From contig NC_018213.1 in assembly GCF_000219625.1 (NCBI RefSeq), positions 62,001-126,000 of the forward strand: a DNA stretch of 64,000 nt, written 5' to 3'. The DNA is from Zymoseptoria tritici IPO323. Lineage: Eukaryota > Ascomycota > Dothideomycetes > Mycosphaerellales > Mycosphaerellaceae. Below are positions 34,137 to 48,851 of this stretch, piece after piece (position 1 is the stretch's first letter; each line of letters starts with the position of its first letter). Below the pieces are notes generated by a model. The model made no database searches. It saw only the letters and a program-made list of their open reading frames with translations, and was not told where the DNA came from. A program made the position numbers and the translations under genes.

Positions 34137-37100
34137 TTAAGTTCGATCTACTCGATATAACTCCTTCTATAAGCGATATAACGGACAACGGCGTAAATCC
34201 TTCGGGATCCGGTAACGTTAATCCGGAGGAGCCGAGTATACCCGATCTATAAACGTTCCTCTAGCAACTATATATACGTTAATATATAATGTAGGTAGAG
34301 CTAGAACATTAGCGGAACGCTATTAATCGGGCGGAAGCCGAGTAGAATATACCGTAGCCGGTAGCCGAAACTAGAGGAGCCCTAGTAGATCTAGCGGCCC
34401 CTTCTATAAATAACCTAATTTAAGTACTAACTTAGGCGATCTCCGGTCGACCGGCCGCGGGCGACGACTTAAAACCCTCGGGCCCTAAGGGTTAGAAGCC
34501 GGTAGCCTAGGACGGGAAGTCGAGTACTTTCCGAGACTATCTACTACGGCTAAGAAGCTCCTTTCGAGTACGTACCGGCCTTAAACTAACGCTCCCCGAC
34601 CCGTACTACTAGGACGCTATCTACGATACCCTCCCTTATAAGGAGAGATCTCGTATACGTTATTTCTAGGAGTCGGAAGGAGCGAACGAAGTATAGGACC
34701 CCGAGGCTTTCTTTACGCGATTCGAAGAGGTCTTCGGCGATAGTAGAGAGGCCTTAAACGTACTAGAAGAGCTTATAAACCTCCGGCATAAACTTAGTTA
34801 GCTATAGTACGACTACTAGCTAAGATTTAACGATCTCCTACTTAGTACTAGCGGAGCGAGCTAGAAAGACGAGGTCTAGATTAGATACCTAAAACATACC
34901 TTTTCGAACCCCGTAAAGATATATACTACCTCTATCGTAAATATTAAGGACTATAACGATTATACGGAGGAGGTCGAGCGGGTAATAACTAATCTAAAGG
35001 CTACTAACTAGTTTAAGGCTACTAACAAAAAGTAGAAAGAGAAGAATAAGGATACCGTTTCTTCTATACCGGTAACTGCGCGCCCTTAGGGTAGGAGTAC
35101 CTCGAGAGTATAGGTAGACGCCGATAGAGATACTATTATAACCCCGGCCTAGACGAGTAGGAATCGCTTAAGAAGCTAAGGAAGTCGGAATAGTAACGCT
35201 AAAGGGAAGTAGAGAGTAAAGTAGGTCGACGACGTAGAAAGAGAGCGACGCCGATAGAAGAGACTCTACTTCCGCTATAGAGCGGACGGATACCGTATAC
35301 GCGAATGTCCCTACGCCGTAGTAACGCTACCCGCTAGAATAAACGCGGTCCGCGCGGGACCGGTTCTAGAGGACGATAAAGAGGAGTCGGATTCTATAGA
35401 GACGGGAAAAGACTAACTCCTTCCCGAAGTACTAGGGTAGGAGACGGTATAGCCGTAGTAATAATAGTAGGCTAGGAGGCGTTTAAGAGTAAGATAAACG
35501 GTACCCTAATCTATAGCGACGTAGTCCTAGAAGAAACCTTCGGGACCTTTACCCTAATCGACGAAGGATATTAATACTACGCTACTATTAACGGAGACCT
35601 AGCTAAAGGCCTCGGGCTTAGCTTAGTTAGCGATAAGAAGAGAGGCGTTAAGGGTGCTACTACGTCTATACGTAACTCGTAGATTAAGGGAGTCGTCGCG
35701 TTCCGGATAGGAGTAAGCGGATATACCTAGTTAGTATATACTTACGTCGTACCTAACTTAGCCTTCCCTCTAATCCTTAGGAACCCCTAGAAGGCGTATA
35801 ATAAGATCCGGACTATACTAGAGGAACACCGGTTCTACTATAGTATCGCTAATAAATAGGTAGAAGAAGGGAGGAACTATAAGGAGATTAAGGACTCCAG
35901 TAGCTTTATAGTAGCTACTATAGCTTTAGTCGAGGACGTTAAGAAGACCCTTTAGGATACTAAGAGGTTTATAACCCTCGCTATAGCGACGGTTTAGGAT
36001 ATCTAGAAATCCTTAGAAGTAAAGGAGCCCCTAATAGATAAGTAGCTTAAGAGTAGGCTCCCCCCCGGAGCTTTACGATATACTACTACTATTTAGGACG
36101 CGGGAGGCTAATAAGCTCGCTCCTTATAGAGGGGATCTAGACTATAAGATCGCTCTCCGGCCGAATGCCGATAGTTTACTACCCCGATTACCTTAGGGCC
36201 CCTTATATAGCGTATCTAAGGACGAACTCCTAGTCCTAAGAAAAGTTATTAATGCCCTACTAAAAAAGGGATATATCCGGCTAAGTTCCTTAGAGGCTAT
36301 AGCACTAGTACTTTTCGCTCGTAAACTAGGAGGGGGACTACGTTTCTACTATAACTATCGAGCGCTAAACGCCCTAACGAAGTATAATAGGTACCTACTC
36401 CTATTAGTTCCGGAGACCTTAAGGAACCTTACGGGCTTACGATAGCTTACGAAGGTCGACGTTATAGCCGCCTTCTATTATATTCGTATAGCGGCTAGCG
36501 AAGAGTATAAGATAGCCTTCCGTACTAGATTTAGTCTATTCGAGTAGTTAGTATGCCCGTTCGGTCTGTCCGGGGTACTAGCTACTTTCTAGCGGTTTAT
36601 TAATAATTTGTTACGGGAATATCTAGACGACTTTATATTAGTATATAGTAATAATATAATTATCTACTCTAATAGTACGCTCGAGGATTACTACTAGAAG
36701 GTTCGTATAGTCCTCCGGGCCCTTTAGGATAGGGGCCTATACCTAGACCTAGGAAAGTACGCTTTCGTATAGAAGACCGTTAAGTACCTAGGGTTTATCG
36801 TTTATACCGACGGAAAAGGCGTAGGACCCGACCCTAAGAAGATTTAAGTAGTAGAAGACTAGAAGGTACTACGAACGTAGAAGGAGGTTCGAAGGTTCCT
36901 AGGTTTTACTAACTACTATAGGATGTTTATCCCTAACTACTCTAAGATCGCCGCTCCCTTAACCGCGCTTACCGGAAAGGGAACGCCGTTCTCCTAGGGA
37001 GAGCTTAAGGAGAAAGCATTCGAGAAGTTAAAGGGAAAGTATTATAGGGCTCTAGTACTTATATATTAGGACCCGGGGCTTCCTACGTTCCTAGAGACGG

Positions 37101-39290
37101 ATTATAGCGGGTTCGCGATTAGAGGCGCGCTCCTATAGGAAGCGAACGGGGTCCTAAAGCTAGTAGGCTTCTTTTTATAGAAGCTTAATAAGGCCGAGAT
37201 TAACTACGACATTTACAATAAGGAGATGTTAGCGGTAGTGTCCTACCTAAAATTCTAGGTACCCGAGCTAAAGACGTATAGTCCCTTTACTATTTAGACG
37301 GACTATAAGAACCTAGAGTACTTTATAATAAAGAGGTAGCTAAGTAAGAGGTAGATTCGATAGTTTAAGACCGTTACGTTGTTCTAGTTTAAACTCGTAT
37401 ACCGACCGGGGACCGAAGCGATTATACTAAACGTACTTTCTTATAGGGAGTAGGACACTCTAGGCGAGGACGACAAGATATTACAGTTTAGGAGGTTCCT
37501 AGAACCTAATTTAGCCCTAGATTAGCCGGCGGCCGGAGGGGAAAGGGAGGTAGTAGCTAACAACCTATCGGCTACGTCTATCTAACTCTACTACCTATAA
37601 GCTATACTAATGTAGCTAGTAGCTTTAGAGCCGAATTCCGATAGTAAGGACGCGGCTATAGCGGGACCCTTTTAGGACAGCGAGTTAAATAAACTATAAG
37701 GTCCGACTTTAAAAAAGGGTACCTAGTATTAGATAGTAATCCGCGCTATTAAGGACGGATCCCGGGCTATTCTACCGGATCTAAAGGTTAAAATCTAGAT
37801 TAGGGATTATAGTATCGACGAGAAGGGCCGCTTAAGGCATCGCGGTAGGTTATAGGTTCCTAGAGCGGCGGTTACGTCGGAGGCCGAATATAAGTCGGCG
37901 GATACTAAGATTCTATAAAACGATAAACTCCGTACTAAGATTATTTAGTCCGTATATAACTCCCCGGTCTACGGCTACCCTAGGCGGGACTCTACGGCCT
38001 TTATACTAGGGAGAAACTTCTACTAGCCTCTATAGTTATGTTATATTAGGAGGTTTTTAAGAAACTACGATTACTACGGAAGGAACAAGGTATAGAGAGA
38101 GTATAAATACGGACTCCTACGCCCTCTACCGGTTCCTAATTACTTCTTCTAGGAGATCTCTATAGATTTTATAACCGACCTCCCTAAGTCTAAGGGGAAC
38201 TATTACCTATAGGTTATTAAAGACTGTTTAAGTAAGTCCGTCGTTTTAGAGGCGATACCTAGTATAAAAGCGAAGGAGTACGCTAAGAGATTCCTAGACT
38301 ACTAGGTAAGATATTATAGGCTACCGAGCGCGATTACGAGCGATAGGGGGACGAACTAGACGAGTATATTCTAGAAAATACTCTACCGGTTAGTCGGAGT
38401 ATAGTAGCGACTAAGCTTAGCTTACTACCCTTAAACCGACGGAGGCCTAGAGAGACTAAACTAGGACGTCTAAGCCTATCTAAGGAACTATATTAATTAC
38501 GAGTAGTCCGACTAGAAACGCTAGCTCTCTACGGCCTAATTAGCGCTAAATGCCCGTTACTATTTGGGGTTAGGAATAAGCCCCTTCTTCGTAGTTTATA
38601 GATACGAAGCCCCGTCTCCCGTACCCTTAGAGCCGGATAGCGAGGAGCCCTCTACGCTAGCCGTAGCCTAGAGAGCTTCGAAGTTCGTAGAGAAAATAAA
38701 GGGAATTATAGACCTATGCTAGGTAAGTATAGCGGACGCTACCTAAAAGTAGGAGGAGGCCGCTAATAGGAAGCGTACCGCGGCGCTAATATACCGGAAG
38801 GGCGATAAGGTATAGCTAGATTTAAGGAATTATCGTACTAATCGCCCTAAGGAAAGCCTAGATTATAAGAATACGAAGTATACGGTTAATAAGGTCTTGT
38901 CGCCGGTTTCTATCTATTTAGCTAGGATCCCTAGTAACATTTATCCGGTCTTCTATTTAGATCTACTAAGACTAGCGAGCGACGACCCTCTCCTAGGCTA
39001 GGTCTCCGACGATTACTAGCCGGATCTAGTATTAATTAAGTCGTACGAGGAATAGGATATAGAAGAACTACTATATATAAGGATAGCACTAAAGAATAGA
39101 GGAGGGGGAAGGGAGGTCCTAGTTAAATAGACCGGCTACTACGATCTAACGTAGGAGCCCTTAGACAACCTAGTAGATACCGTCGCTATAGATAACTTCG
39201 AGCAAAAATTTAGAAATGCTAAAGTTAATAATAGGCTAAAAGAGAAGTATATTAAGAAGAGGAAAAAGAGAGTAGTTACCGAGAAGAAGT
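34137..39290 (+). pseudogene. Retrotransposon gag-pol remnant
   Basis: Recognisable by motif, though interrupted by many stops. A zinc-knuckle region lies near 35270-35330, with its cysteine codons mostly altered. The protease active-site region is near 35550. Reverse transcriptase spans about 36230-36800 and includes the YLDD catalytic motif near 36620. RNase H is about 37080-37330, integrase about 38150-38600 (DFITDLP and SDRGTN blocks), and a chromodomain about 39050-39220 (GREVLVK, EPLDNLVDT). Stops are almost all TAG/TAA at positions where Gln or Trp would stand, as RIP produces. Confidence 0.8.
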
Positions 39291-40580
39291 AACTAAATAT
39301 ACGAGGAGAACGAGAGGTTACGTAAGAATTTTTATTTTATAAATTACTTTTTAGAGTAGTAATCGCACTACTATATTCTATACCGGGAACCGACCGAGAA
39401 TGAGCGGAAGTAGCTATCTACGAGGAGCGACGCCTACCTAATATAAGAGTAGTAGGAATGCTACTAGGACTAATAAGCGGTTAGCGGGTTATACCGAACG
39501 GAGACCGGCGAAGTACTTATATTTGTCCTTACTACGCGACAATCTCCTCTATAGAACGAGTAATCTCCGAGGCTACTAGACTATTTCGAGCGGTTAGCGG
39601 GGCTTTTCGATCGGAGATAATAAGAGAACCTATATAGAGAGCAAACCTTCTACCTATAGTAGCTTTAGGGCTTTCTAAGCCTTAAGAGTAGTACCTAAAC
39701 TATTATAAGCATTATTACTATAGTCTAATTAGCCGACGGTTTTCGAGCGGAGGCTAGCGATACTTACGCTACCTACTAAGTACCTACGCGGGTCTAAAGG
39801 GCGTAGGCGATATAGGCGAATTAAGGACTAGGCGGTTAGCGGCGACTTTCGGGCGGAGCCCGGTTATAACTTATAGTTTAGCGTAATTCTTACGCTTAGC
39901 GTAATAGCTTATATACGCGCGAGATTGGCCTATCTAGGTTTATTAGCGGGGTCCGGCGGAAAATAGGCGGGATATATTTTATACTACTAGTAGGACGTAG
40001 TCGATTCCGCTTTTAGCGTATAGCTCGTAATAGATAGCGGTACGCGGCTAGTTCTAAGCGGGAGCCGCTAGAGGAGGAGCGGGGGCGGGCGCCGGCGGGT
40101 TATTAGCGGCTAGCGGGAAGGTAAGGGCGGGACCCGGGTTGTTATTCTAAGGATTATTATTATTACCGAAAAGGGACAATATCTACGACTCCGTTAGAAA
40201 AGTACCGGGGTCCTAGATAAAAGTAAAGGACTCGAACCCTTAACCTTTAGGTTAAAAACTTACCTTAACGATTTAGTAATACTAGTAGTAGAAAAGAGGG
40301 GGGGGGTAGGGTATTTATACGTAGCCCCGGGCTCTAAGGGCGTATTTTCCTTATATTATTACTTTCTCGACAATACTAGAAAGGTAAAGAGATAGAGTAA
40401 AGTATAGCGGGCTTATTATATCGGGATCCGATAGTTTTCGCCCGGACAAGCGATAATACTAGGAAAAGAGCGGACAATAGGAGTAAATTTTAGCTAATTA
40501 GACGATTATAGTAGGTCTAAAGGAGGAGGGTAAATAGTCCGCTACTTTTATATCGGTTGCCGACGACTTTTCCGCGTACC
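39291..40580. other. Non-coding 3' region of the retrotransposon
   Basis: About 1.3 kb between the chromodomain and the polypurine tract, with no recognisable domain. It contains several degenerate copies of a GCGGTTAGCGG-like word (near 39477, 39593, 39834 and 40104). Confidence 0.5.
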
Positions 40581-40594
40581 GGGAGGAGGGGGGG
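40581..40594 (+). other. Polypurine tract
   Basis: GGGAGGAGGGGGGG immediately upstream of the 3' LTR, the expected primer site for plus-strand synthesis in a retrotransposon. It also fixes the element's orientation as plus. Confidence 0.75.
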
Positions 40595-40597
40595 TAT

Positions 40598-40767
40598 TAT
40601 AAGGGACTAGCGCCCTTTCTATAATACGTAGCGTAACCCCGTACTTTGTCTTAGTAGCCTACATCCTTTTCTACGCTTACCGCGAGGTTTTAGGCTACTT
40701 CCTTATCGAACTTACTATATCTAATATAGACTCTAAACTCTCGTATATATATTGTTTACCCGTAATA
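40598..40767 (+). repeat. 3' LTR
   Basis: 170 bp, matching 33967-34136 with three A/G differences. It is followed by the GATAT target duplication. Confidence 0.88.
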
Positions 40768-41396
40768 GATATATAGTATTAATAAAGGAGTCGCTCTAGT
40801 CGTTACGTAAGCGCTTTTACGCTCTTAACGACGACGAGCACCTTATTAAGAGCGGCTTAAAGAAGATAGTATTATAATACTAGCTTACGTAGTTATAATA
40901 AGCTACGGCTCTATTTAATCGTATAACTATCGACTAGCTACTCGCTAATATTTAGAGTAGTAATTCTTTATAAGCTATACTACCGCCTTCTTAACGCCCT
41001 TATATTACGACTATAGTAATACTAGATTACTATATACCTCTTAGTAGCTATTACGCCGAGTAGAAGATTATAGTACTACGCTCTTAAGTACTATTATAAG
41101 TACTAGCGCTAATATAAGTTAAGGGTAAGAGTAAGAAACGGAAGATTAAAGAGTAATAAGGGTAATAAATACGATTACCGCTATAAAAACGAGCTACTTA
41201 TTAGCTTATTAAATAGTATAAATAATTATATAGTTAGGTAACCGCTACAACAATACTAACAATACTATATATAATACTAAAACTATAAACATAGACGACA
41301 TTAACTAAATTTTAAGACTTTAAGAAGGTAAGTATACCGCCGGACGAAACGCGTACATTATACGGGTAAAATCGTCCGTACGCGTCTATTCGCGTA

Positions 41397-43148
41397 CGCG
41401 TCTCGGAACTAGACGGAAAGCCGGATCTACCTTATTCTAGTAATCGCCCTTTTAACGTAAGACGTAGTAGGGGAGAGGTATAGTTCTACCGAATAAGGAC
41501 TTACGCCGCCTTACTAGGACGCGTATAATCTAGTAGGAGGCTACCGTCTTTCCGTCGTCTCCTAATATAGTAATTACGCTTACTATTAGCTTAATAAATA
41601 AGAATCTCCTCTAGTAGTTCGTAAGGACTTCGTTAGGTAGTTCTATACGATATTATTACTATAGAGATAGACCGAGTACGAGGATATAACTATTAGGGCG
41701 TTCTCCTATAGGTCTACGGGGGTAGACTAGGATGTTCGCTAACGTATAGAACTATCCTCCGCGGAAATTCTCTAGGGTAGCGAGCCTCTTCGGCTAATCT
41801 CCGCCTATAATAAAATATACCCTTTAACTCGAGTCTATACGAGTCCTCGGGAAAGGGCCTATACGTTCCCGGGTAGGATAAATAGACTTTATTAGGGGCC
41901 CGCGCTCTCGCTACTATAATAGCGTACTATACGTAAGTTTCTCTTACTACGGCGAATTTATAATTTCGCGATTCCCGGTATAGAGAAAGGCTCTCTCGGA
42001 TCTATCTATATAAGCCTCGCCGATACGTATAACTACTCTTACGTACTCTTAGGTAGGCTACCTATATAATACCGCTAGTTTTCTATTATCGCCGCCGGTA
42101 TATTACCGCCGCTAGTATATTGCCGCCGCCGCGCTATTATAAAATATATATAGGAATTTCGACTCGGTACTATATTATCGTCCGCCGGAATTCTAGCCTA
42201 GTATAAAGTCTACGCCGGAGTGCCTTAATATACTATACTCCCGACGACGACGGCGACCGACGAGGAGTGTCTTATATCGCCTATCCCTAGGATAGATTAT
42301 TATCTATATATATACGAACATATTTAGTAACCTTAAAGGCTACGTAGACATTTAAAACTCGATAGCGAGCACTTTATATATATTAAAATAGTAAAGATGT
42401 CGTAGTAAGGGAAACTTATATTTAGTATACTATCCTACTAGTAGGGTATAGCTCGCTCGTACGAGTACGAAGTTGTGTTAGGTTATCGTCGAGGTAAAGC
42501 TATTAGAATATAGAAACGGAGAAAGGCTTAACCGAGAGAGAGGGCTTAATACTATTATACTCGTAGCTAATAGTACTTAACTTAACTTAGAAGGTGCCTT
42601 ACCGCGGCAACTAACATCGTAAGTCCGTTAAGTCTTCTTAAGTAGAACTATTCTTGTCTCCTTCTCGAAGTCGAAGATTTACGTATAACGAGGGAGATAC
42701 GTATTTTAGAATCCGAACAGGCTGCCCCTAGCGCTAAATCCCTCGACTCGGGGACTAATTTAAATAGATTTAAGCATAGTATTAAACGGGACATTAAACG
42801 GGACATTAAACGGGACATTAAACGGAATCTCGTAGGGTAACCCTAACGTTCTAACCCTACCGTTCTAGCTTATGACCCTGCCGTTGCTACTTATATAAAA
42901 GTAAGATACGCCCGGCGGTATATAGTGTACGCGTAAATGCAGCGCTAAGCCACTTGTAAATTTGAGCGACCAATCAGACGCGAGTAGCGGCCAAACCAGT
43001 TTTTGGCTGACCACCTGCAACTTTATATTGCGCTGCGCGCAACAAAATACCTTGTGCCTCAGGCATTAATGGAGCAACTTCGTACTGCTTCACCTCCCGA
43101 GAACTCCTCCTCTCCATGATCATGTCACCAACAAAGGATACATTCCAG
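41397..43148. repeat. RIP-degraded repeat block right of the nested elements
   Basis: AT- and TA-rich, stop-dense sequence to about 42950, then a return to normal composition before the second dioxygenase gene. Its junction with the inverted-repeat element is exact at 41396, so it is an older repeat into which that element inserted, or a neighbouring one. Minus-strand fragments suggest a former coding region near 41400-41900, but no family could be assigned. Confidence 0.65.
42781..42826. repeat. 12-bp tandem repeat, ATTAAACGGGAC
   Basis: Three perfect copies of ATTAAACGGGAC and a truncated fourth ending in CGGA. The copies are identical despite lying in RIPped DNA. Confidence 0.85.
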
Positions 43149-43226
43149 CCCTTCAAGCCTTGATATACGCGCACAAGTTACCGTCTTCGTCCTCTTGTAC
43201 GCTCACCTTCAAGCCTTGATATACGG
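43149..43226. repeat. Short direct repeat spanning the dioxygenase stop codon
   Basis: The word CCTTCAAGCCTTGATATACG occurs at about 43150-43169 and again at 43206-43225, 57 bp apart. On the minus strand each copy encodes the same ending (Y-I-K-A-stop). The C-terminal codons and stop of the neighbouring dioxygenase gene have been duplicated just beyond the gene. Confidence 0.75.
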
Positions 43227-44467
43227 CACGCCTGTCAACTTCCACGTCCTCTGGTCGAACACGGGCTTGTTGACCGGCTCTGGCCGATTGTGCGGATCCT
43301 CCACTCCATCCCTCATCGCGATGTTTCCGCCCACATGCCTCGCGTTCGGCCAATGCGTGGTACCCGCCCACTTCTCCAGCGCCTCCTTCTTCCTTACCAA
43401 ATCCTCCTGCGTCGCGACCTCCACCGGCATGTAGCAGGTATACACGGCGAACCGCGGCGACGTGGACTCAGAGGGGAGATTGTAGTGCGGCGTACGAGAG
43501 TCCCATACCTGAAAGAGAAGAGCGGAAGGTCAGTGATGTGCTGGATTCGGAAGAGTCGAGGGCGGGTCAAGAGCTGCTTGTAGAGGCCAAGATACTTTCT
43601 CGCACCACTGCAGGTCTTCTGCTCTTCGGTCAACTTACAAGGAGATCGCCAGGCTCGGCGCAGACCTTTTCCCATCTGTAGCCTTGCTGGTCAAGCCACT
43701 CCATGCCTGCGGGCGTGAAGCCGAACCACTCAGGCGTCCATGCCGGAATGCGTGGTTCGTCGGCGAAGACACGATGGAACTCTGTCGAGGCCAAGTGACC
43801 GCCTTTGCAGACGATGAGACCGCCGTCCTTGGGCCCGTTCGGGAGAACATTGACGAGGCCCTGGAGGCACCGGAACCCAGACTTGAGAGGGTCTTGGTCC
43901 TGATGTGGCCACGGTTTGTTCTCGGGGATGTCCTTGCGGCTGTCGCAGGCTGTCAACACAAATTCTCAAGCTTGATCGTCTTCGACGAGTTTGACTTACT
44001 TGGGAAAACTGAAATTGATGGCATCAAAAGACACGATCAGATCCTCAGTATCGTATACCTTTTCGAAAGCTCCAACAACGCCAGGCTCGCCGCGCATCGC
44101 CCAGGCAAAGTCCTCGTGGGTGACGGCGTACTGCAAGCACATGCCTTTCTCGGTGATGTGTGGTAGCTTGTCTTTGTGGACGGTCGACAAATCGTTTCGA
44201 TCGAAGCCAAGATTGCTGGAAAACGGTTAGCGCATGCGATACAACCCGGGGTGGCCCTACTTACAATCCCTCAAGCCAGCTGAACATTGCATCGGCGTAT
44301 TTGTCCGCTCGCTCACGCGGAATCGCTCCCTTGATCACTGCATAGCCATCTCTGGCGAGATCATCTCTCCAGTCGCCATAACTTGGGTCGGTACCGTCGA
44401 CCTTGAGGGCTTGAGATTCTGACTTGACATGGATCGTTTGAGCAGTCTCGGTTATCGTGGACGACAT
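43209..44467 (-). CDS. Phytanoyl-CoA-dioxygenase-like Fe(II)/2-oxoglutarate oxygenase, copy 2
   Basis: Four exons (44265-44467, 44000-44215, 43639-43939, 43209-43508) give 339 aa. The iron-binding HxD is in WPHQDQ and the distal histidine in WDSRTPHY; the latter is joined across intron 43509-43638. Shared blocks with copy 1 include GDWRDD...RDGYAVIK and GLVNVLPNGPKDGGLIVCKGG. Intron positions differ in part from copy 1. Its 3' end lies only ~260 bp from the RIPped block, yet the reading frame is intact. Divergently paired with the second FAD monooxygenase, so both may act on the same intermediate. Confidence 0.87.
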
Positions 44468-44973
44468 GGCTAAGTGTGATTTATCAAAGTTAGGCCGTTA
44501 TCTGAGAGGTTTTGCGAGACTGAAGAGAAGTCACAGGTGCCGATATATCTAGCCGACGTAACTGGACAAGATTCGCCTCTCCGCGACAAGCTCGCCTCGT
44601 CCTTTGATCATTCTGCTTGGACACATTGCACCACATTTCCCGAGTATTCAGAATCCCACGTATACCGATCTTGCCCACGTTTCGGCTTCGTACCCCAGGC
44701 TTGGCCCATTCGGAATTTGTGGCGAGCCGCCCACTTTCCGAAGAGATGCGTCCGCATGGCAGCAGCCCACACTCGTCCAAGAACGACTAGACCCTCTACG
44801 GAGACAAGGAAAGAATGGACGGCAGTTGACCTGATTCATGAATCTCGTATAGCTCGATGCTACCGCAACGTGACCCGAGTGCACCCTCCCAGCAATGAAC
44901 CAACTCACCCTAATCAAAGCCCTCACCCTCTGCACAATCTTCACCTTCCCAATCCTCCCCTCCCCCGTCCAAA
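44468..44973. promoter_or_regulatory. Bidirectional promoter, PhyH copy 2 / FAD monooxygenase copy 2
   Basis: 506 bp between divergent starts. Two TTCCGAA/TTCGGAA-like words occur near 44709-44742 but do not form a tight palindrome. Confidence 0.35.
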
Positions 44974-46443
44974 ATGGCCTCCTCACCGGCGTTCCAGATC
45001 ATCATTGTCGGCGGCGGTATCGCCGGAACTTCAGCCGCAATCGCACTCCGAGCTCCCGGACGACAAATCACCATCCTCGAGCAGTCTCGACTTCATGCTG
45101 AGATTGGAGCCACGATATCCCTACAACCAAATGCTTCTCGGATACTGGAGGAGGGGTGGAAGCTGGGAGGACTGTTGACCACGACGGCGAGAGGAATGGT
45201 CGATCGAGGGTTTCGAATTTTCAATGTTGATGGTGAGAAAGTTGGTGAGATTCCGTTGAAGACGAAGTCGAAGTATGGAGCGGATAGGGTTATGTTTCAT
45301 CGGCAGGATTTGCATGAGTGTTTGAAGCAGGCGGCGATGGCGGAAGAGAGGGATGGGCCGGCTGTGGAGATTCGAGTGTCGAGTCGGGTTGTGTCTTGTG
45401 ATTGCGAAGCTGGGATTGCCGTCTTGGAGAATGGCGAGGAGCTCAAGGCCGACTTGATCGTTGCCGCGGACGGTATACACAGCGTGCTGCGACGTTGCAT
45501 CCTCGATGAGGATGTTGCCCCCATCCCCACTGGCTTGTCCCTTTACCGCTTCATGCTCCTAACCGAGCAATTGGAGAAGGAAGCTCCAGACTTTTGCTCC
45601 AAGATCCACTCGAGAGAACCCTACACTTCTATGCTTTTCGCCCATGACTGTCGTCTCATCTCGGGTCCGGCACGAGATGCTTCGGTCTACAGCATTGTTG
45701 GCCTGGTTCCGGACGAACGCATGAATGAGGATGCTGATGGGAAACAATCGTGGAGGTCGACGGGAGACCTTGACAAAGCGTTGCAGGTAAGTTCCCACGT
45801 GTGGAAGTGGAACTCCTGCGCTCTCCTACTCAGACTACACATTCCGAGCGACTGAGGGGCAGGTCGTGCAGCGTAGTTTGAGCGGGACCACGGAGATCAA
45901 GCTTCATCCCATTACCGTCTGTAAATGTGCTGACTCCCTCATCAGTCGTTCAAAGACTTCCCAGACTGGGTCAAACAACCCTTCCGACTGGCGAAGGATC
46001 TCGGTCTCTGGCAGCTGAGAGATCTCCCACCTCTCCGGACCTGGACGAAAGGCCGAGTCATCTTGATTGGCGATGCGGCCCACGCCATGCTTCCTACTCA
46101 AGGCCAAGGAGCAAGCCAGGCGGTGGAGGACGCCGAAGCGCTTGGAGCATTTTTCGAAGGCGTGCGAGACATTCCGTCGATGGAGGAAGTGAACAGTTTG
46201 CTGCTGCAGGTGTTCAAGTGCCGGTATGAGAGAGCGACTTTGATACAGAAATACAGTCGGGATGCGGCCAGGCCTCCAACTGAGAAGGGTAGCAATGAGG
46301 TCAAGATGTGAGTTGCTATCGACTTGATGAAGCTTCATGCCACATGCTAAAAGTTCCCAAGGCGACCTGACGAGTTCATGGATTACAACTGCTTATACAG
46401 AGGTGCGAAGGAATGGCAAAGTCGGCGGGTCCAGGCCGCTTAG
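44974..46443 (+). CDS. FAD-dependent monooxygenase (salicylate-hydroxylase group), copy 2
   Basis: Exons 44974-45786, 45946-46307 and 46362-46443 give 418 aa. The FAD motif is VGGGIAGTSAAIAL, the DG motif AADGIHSVLRR and the GD motif GDAAHAMLPTQGQGASQAVEDA. The C-terminal exon begins RPDEFMDYN, as in relatives. Intron 1 (159 nt) is unusually long for this locus but joins GDLDKALQ directly to SFKDFPDWV, as homologues do. It lacks the decarboxylase-like extension of copy 1. A class A aromatic or polyketide hydroxylase is expected, cytosolic and NAD(P)H-dependent. Confidence 0.87.
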
Positions 46444-46566
46444 GCGAGATTCATAGAGATTCCTCTCGAGTCTCGAGGGGTATACGAGATCCAAGAAGCG
46501 CGCGAAGCATGTCCCCACAAAAGACATTCTTTATTGCGGTCCGTCTAAGTCTTCGGGCCCCTACGT

Positions 46567-48851
<2,285 letters not shown>

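Larger units (their letters stand above)
33967..40767 (+). mobile_element. Ty3/gypsy-type LTR retrotransposon with chromodomain, RIP-inactivated
   Basis: 6801 bp bounded by two 170-bp direct repeats. The flanks read GATAC (33962-33966) and GATAT (40768-40772): a 5-bp target duplication with one C-to-T change. The LTR ends read TATAAG and AATA, consistent with TG...CA ends altered by RIP. Domain order on the plus strand is gag with a zinc knuckle, protease, reverse transcriptase, RNase H, integrase and chromodomain, the order of Ty3/gypsy chromoviruses. All reading frames carry many stops, so the copy is dead. Confidence 0.88.
33698..41396. mobile_element. Inverted-repeat DNA element (~0.9 kb) interrupted by a retrotransposon
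   Basis: Left end from 33700 (CGCGTGGCGACGCGCACGGA...) and right end up to 41394, read in reverse complement, match over about 45 bp. They share an invariant ACGGACGATTT and ACCCG, and most other differences are C/T. TA dinucleotides at 33698-33699 and 41395-41396 flank the ends, as expected of a TA target duplication. Removing the retrotransposon leaves about 0.9 kb, too short for an intact Tc1/mariner transposase, so this is a non-autonomous or deleted copy. Internal sequence is AT-rich and RIPped. No transposase domain could be identified. Confidence 0.65.

Noticed and set aside
45787..45945. Hidden extra exon inside the 159-nt intron of FMO copy 2
   Set aside because: Direct joining of the flanking exons already matches the family without a gap.
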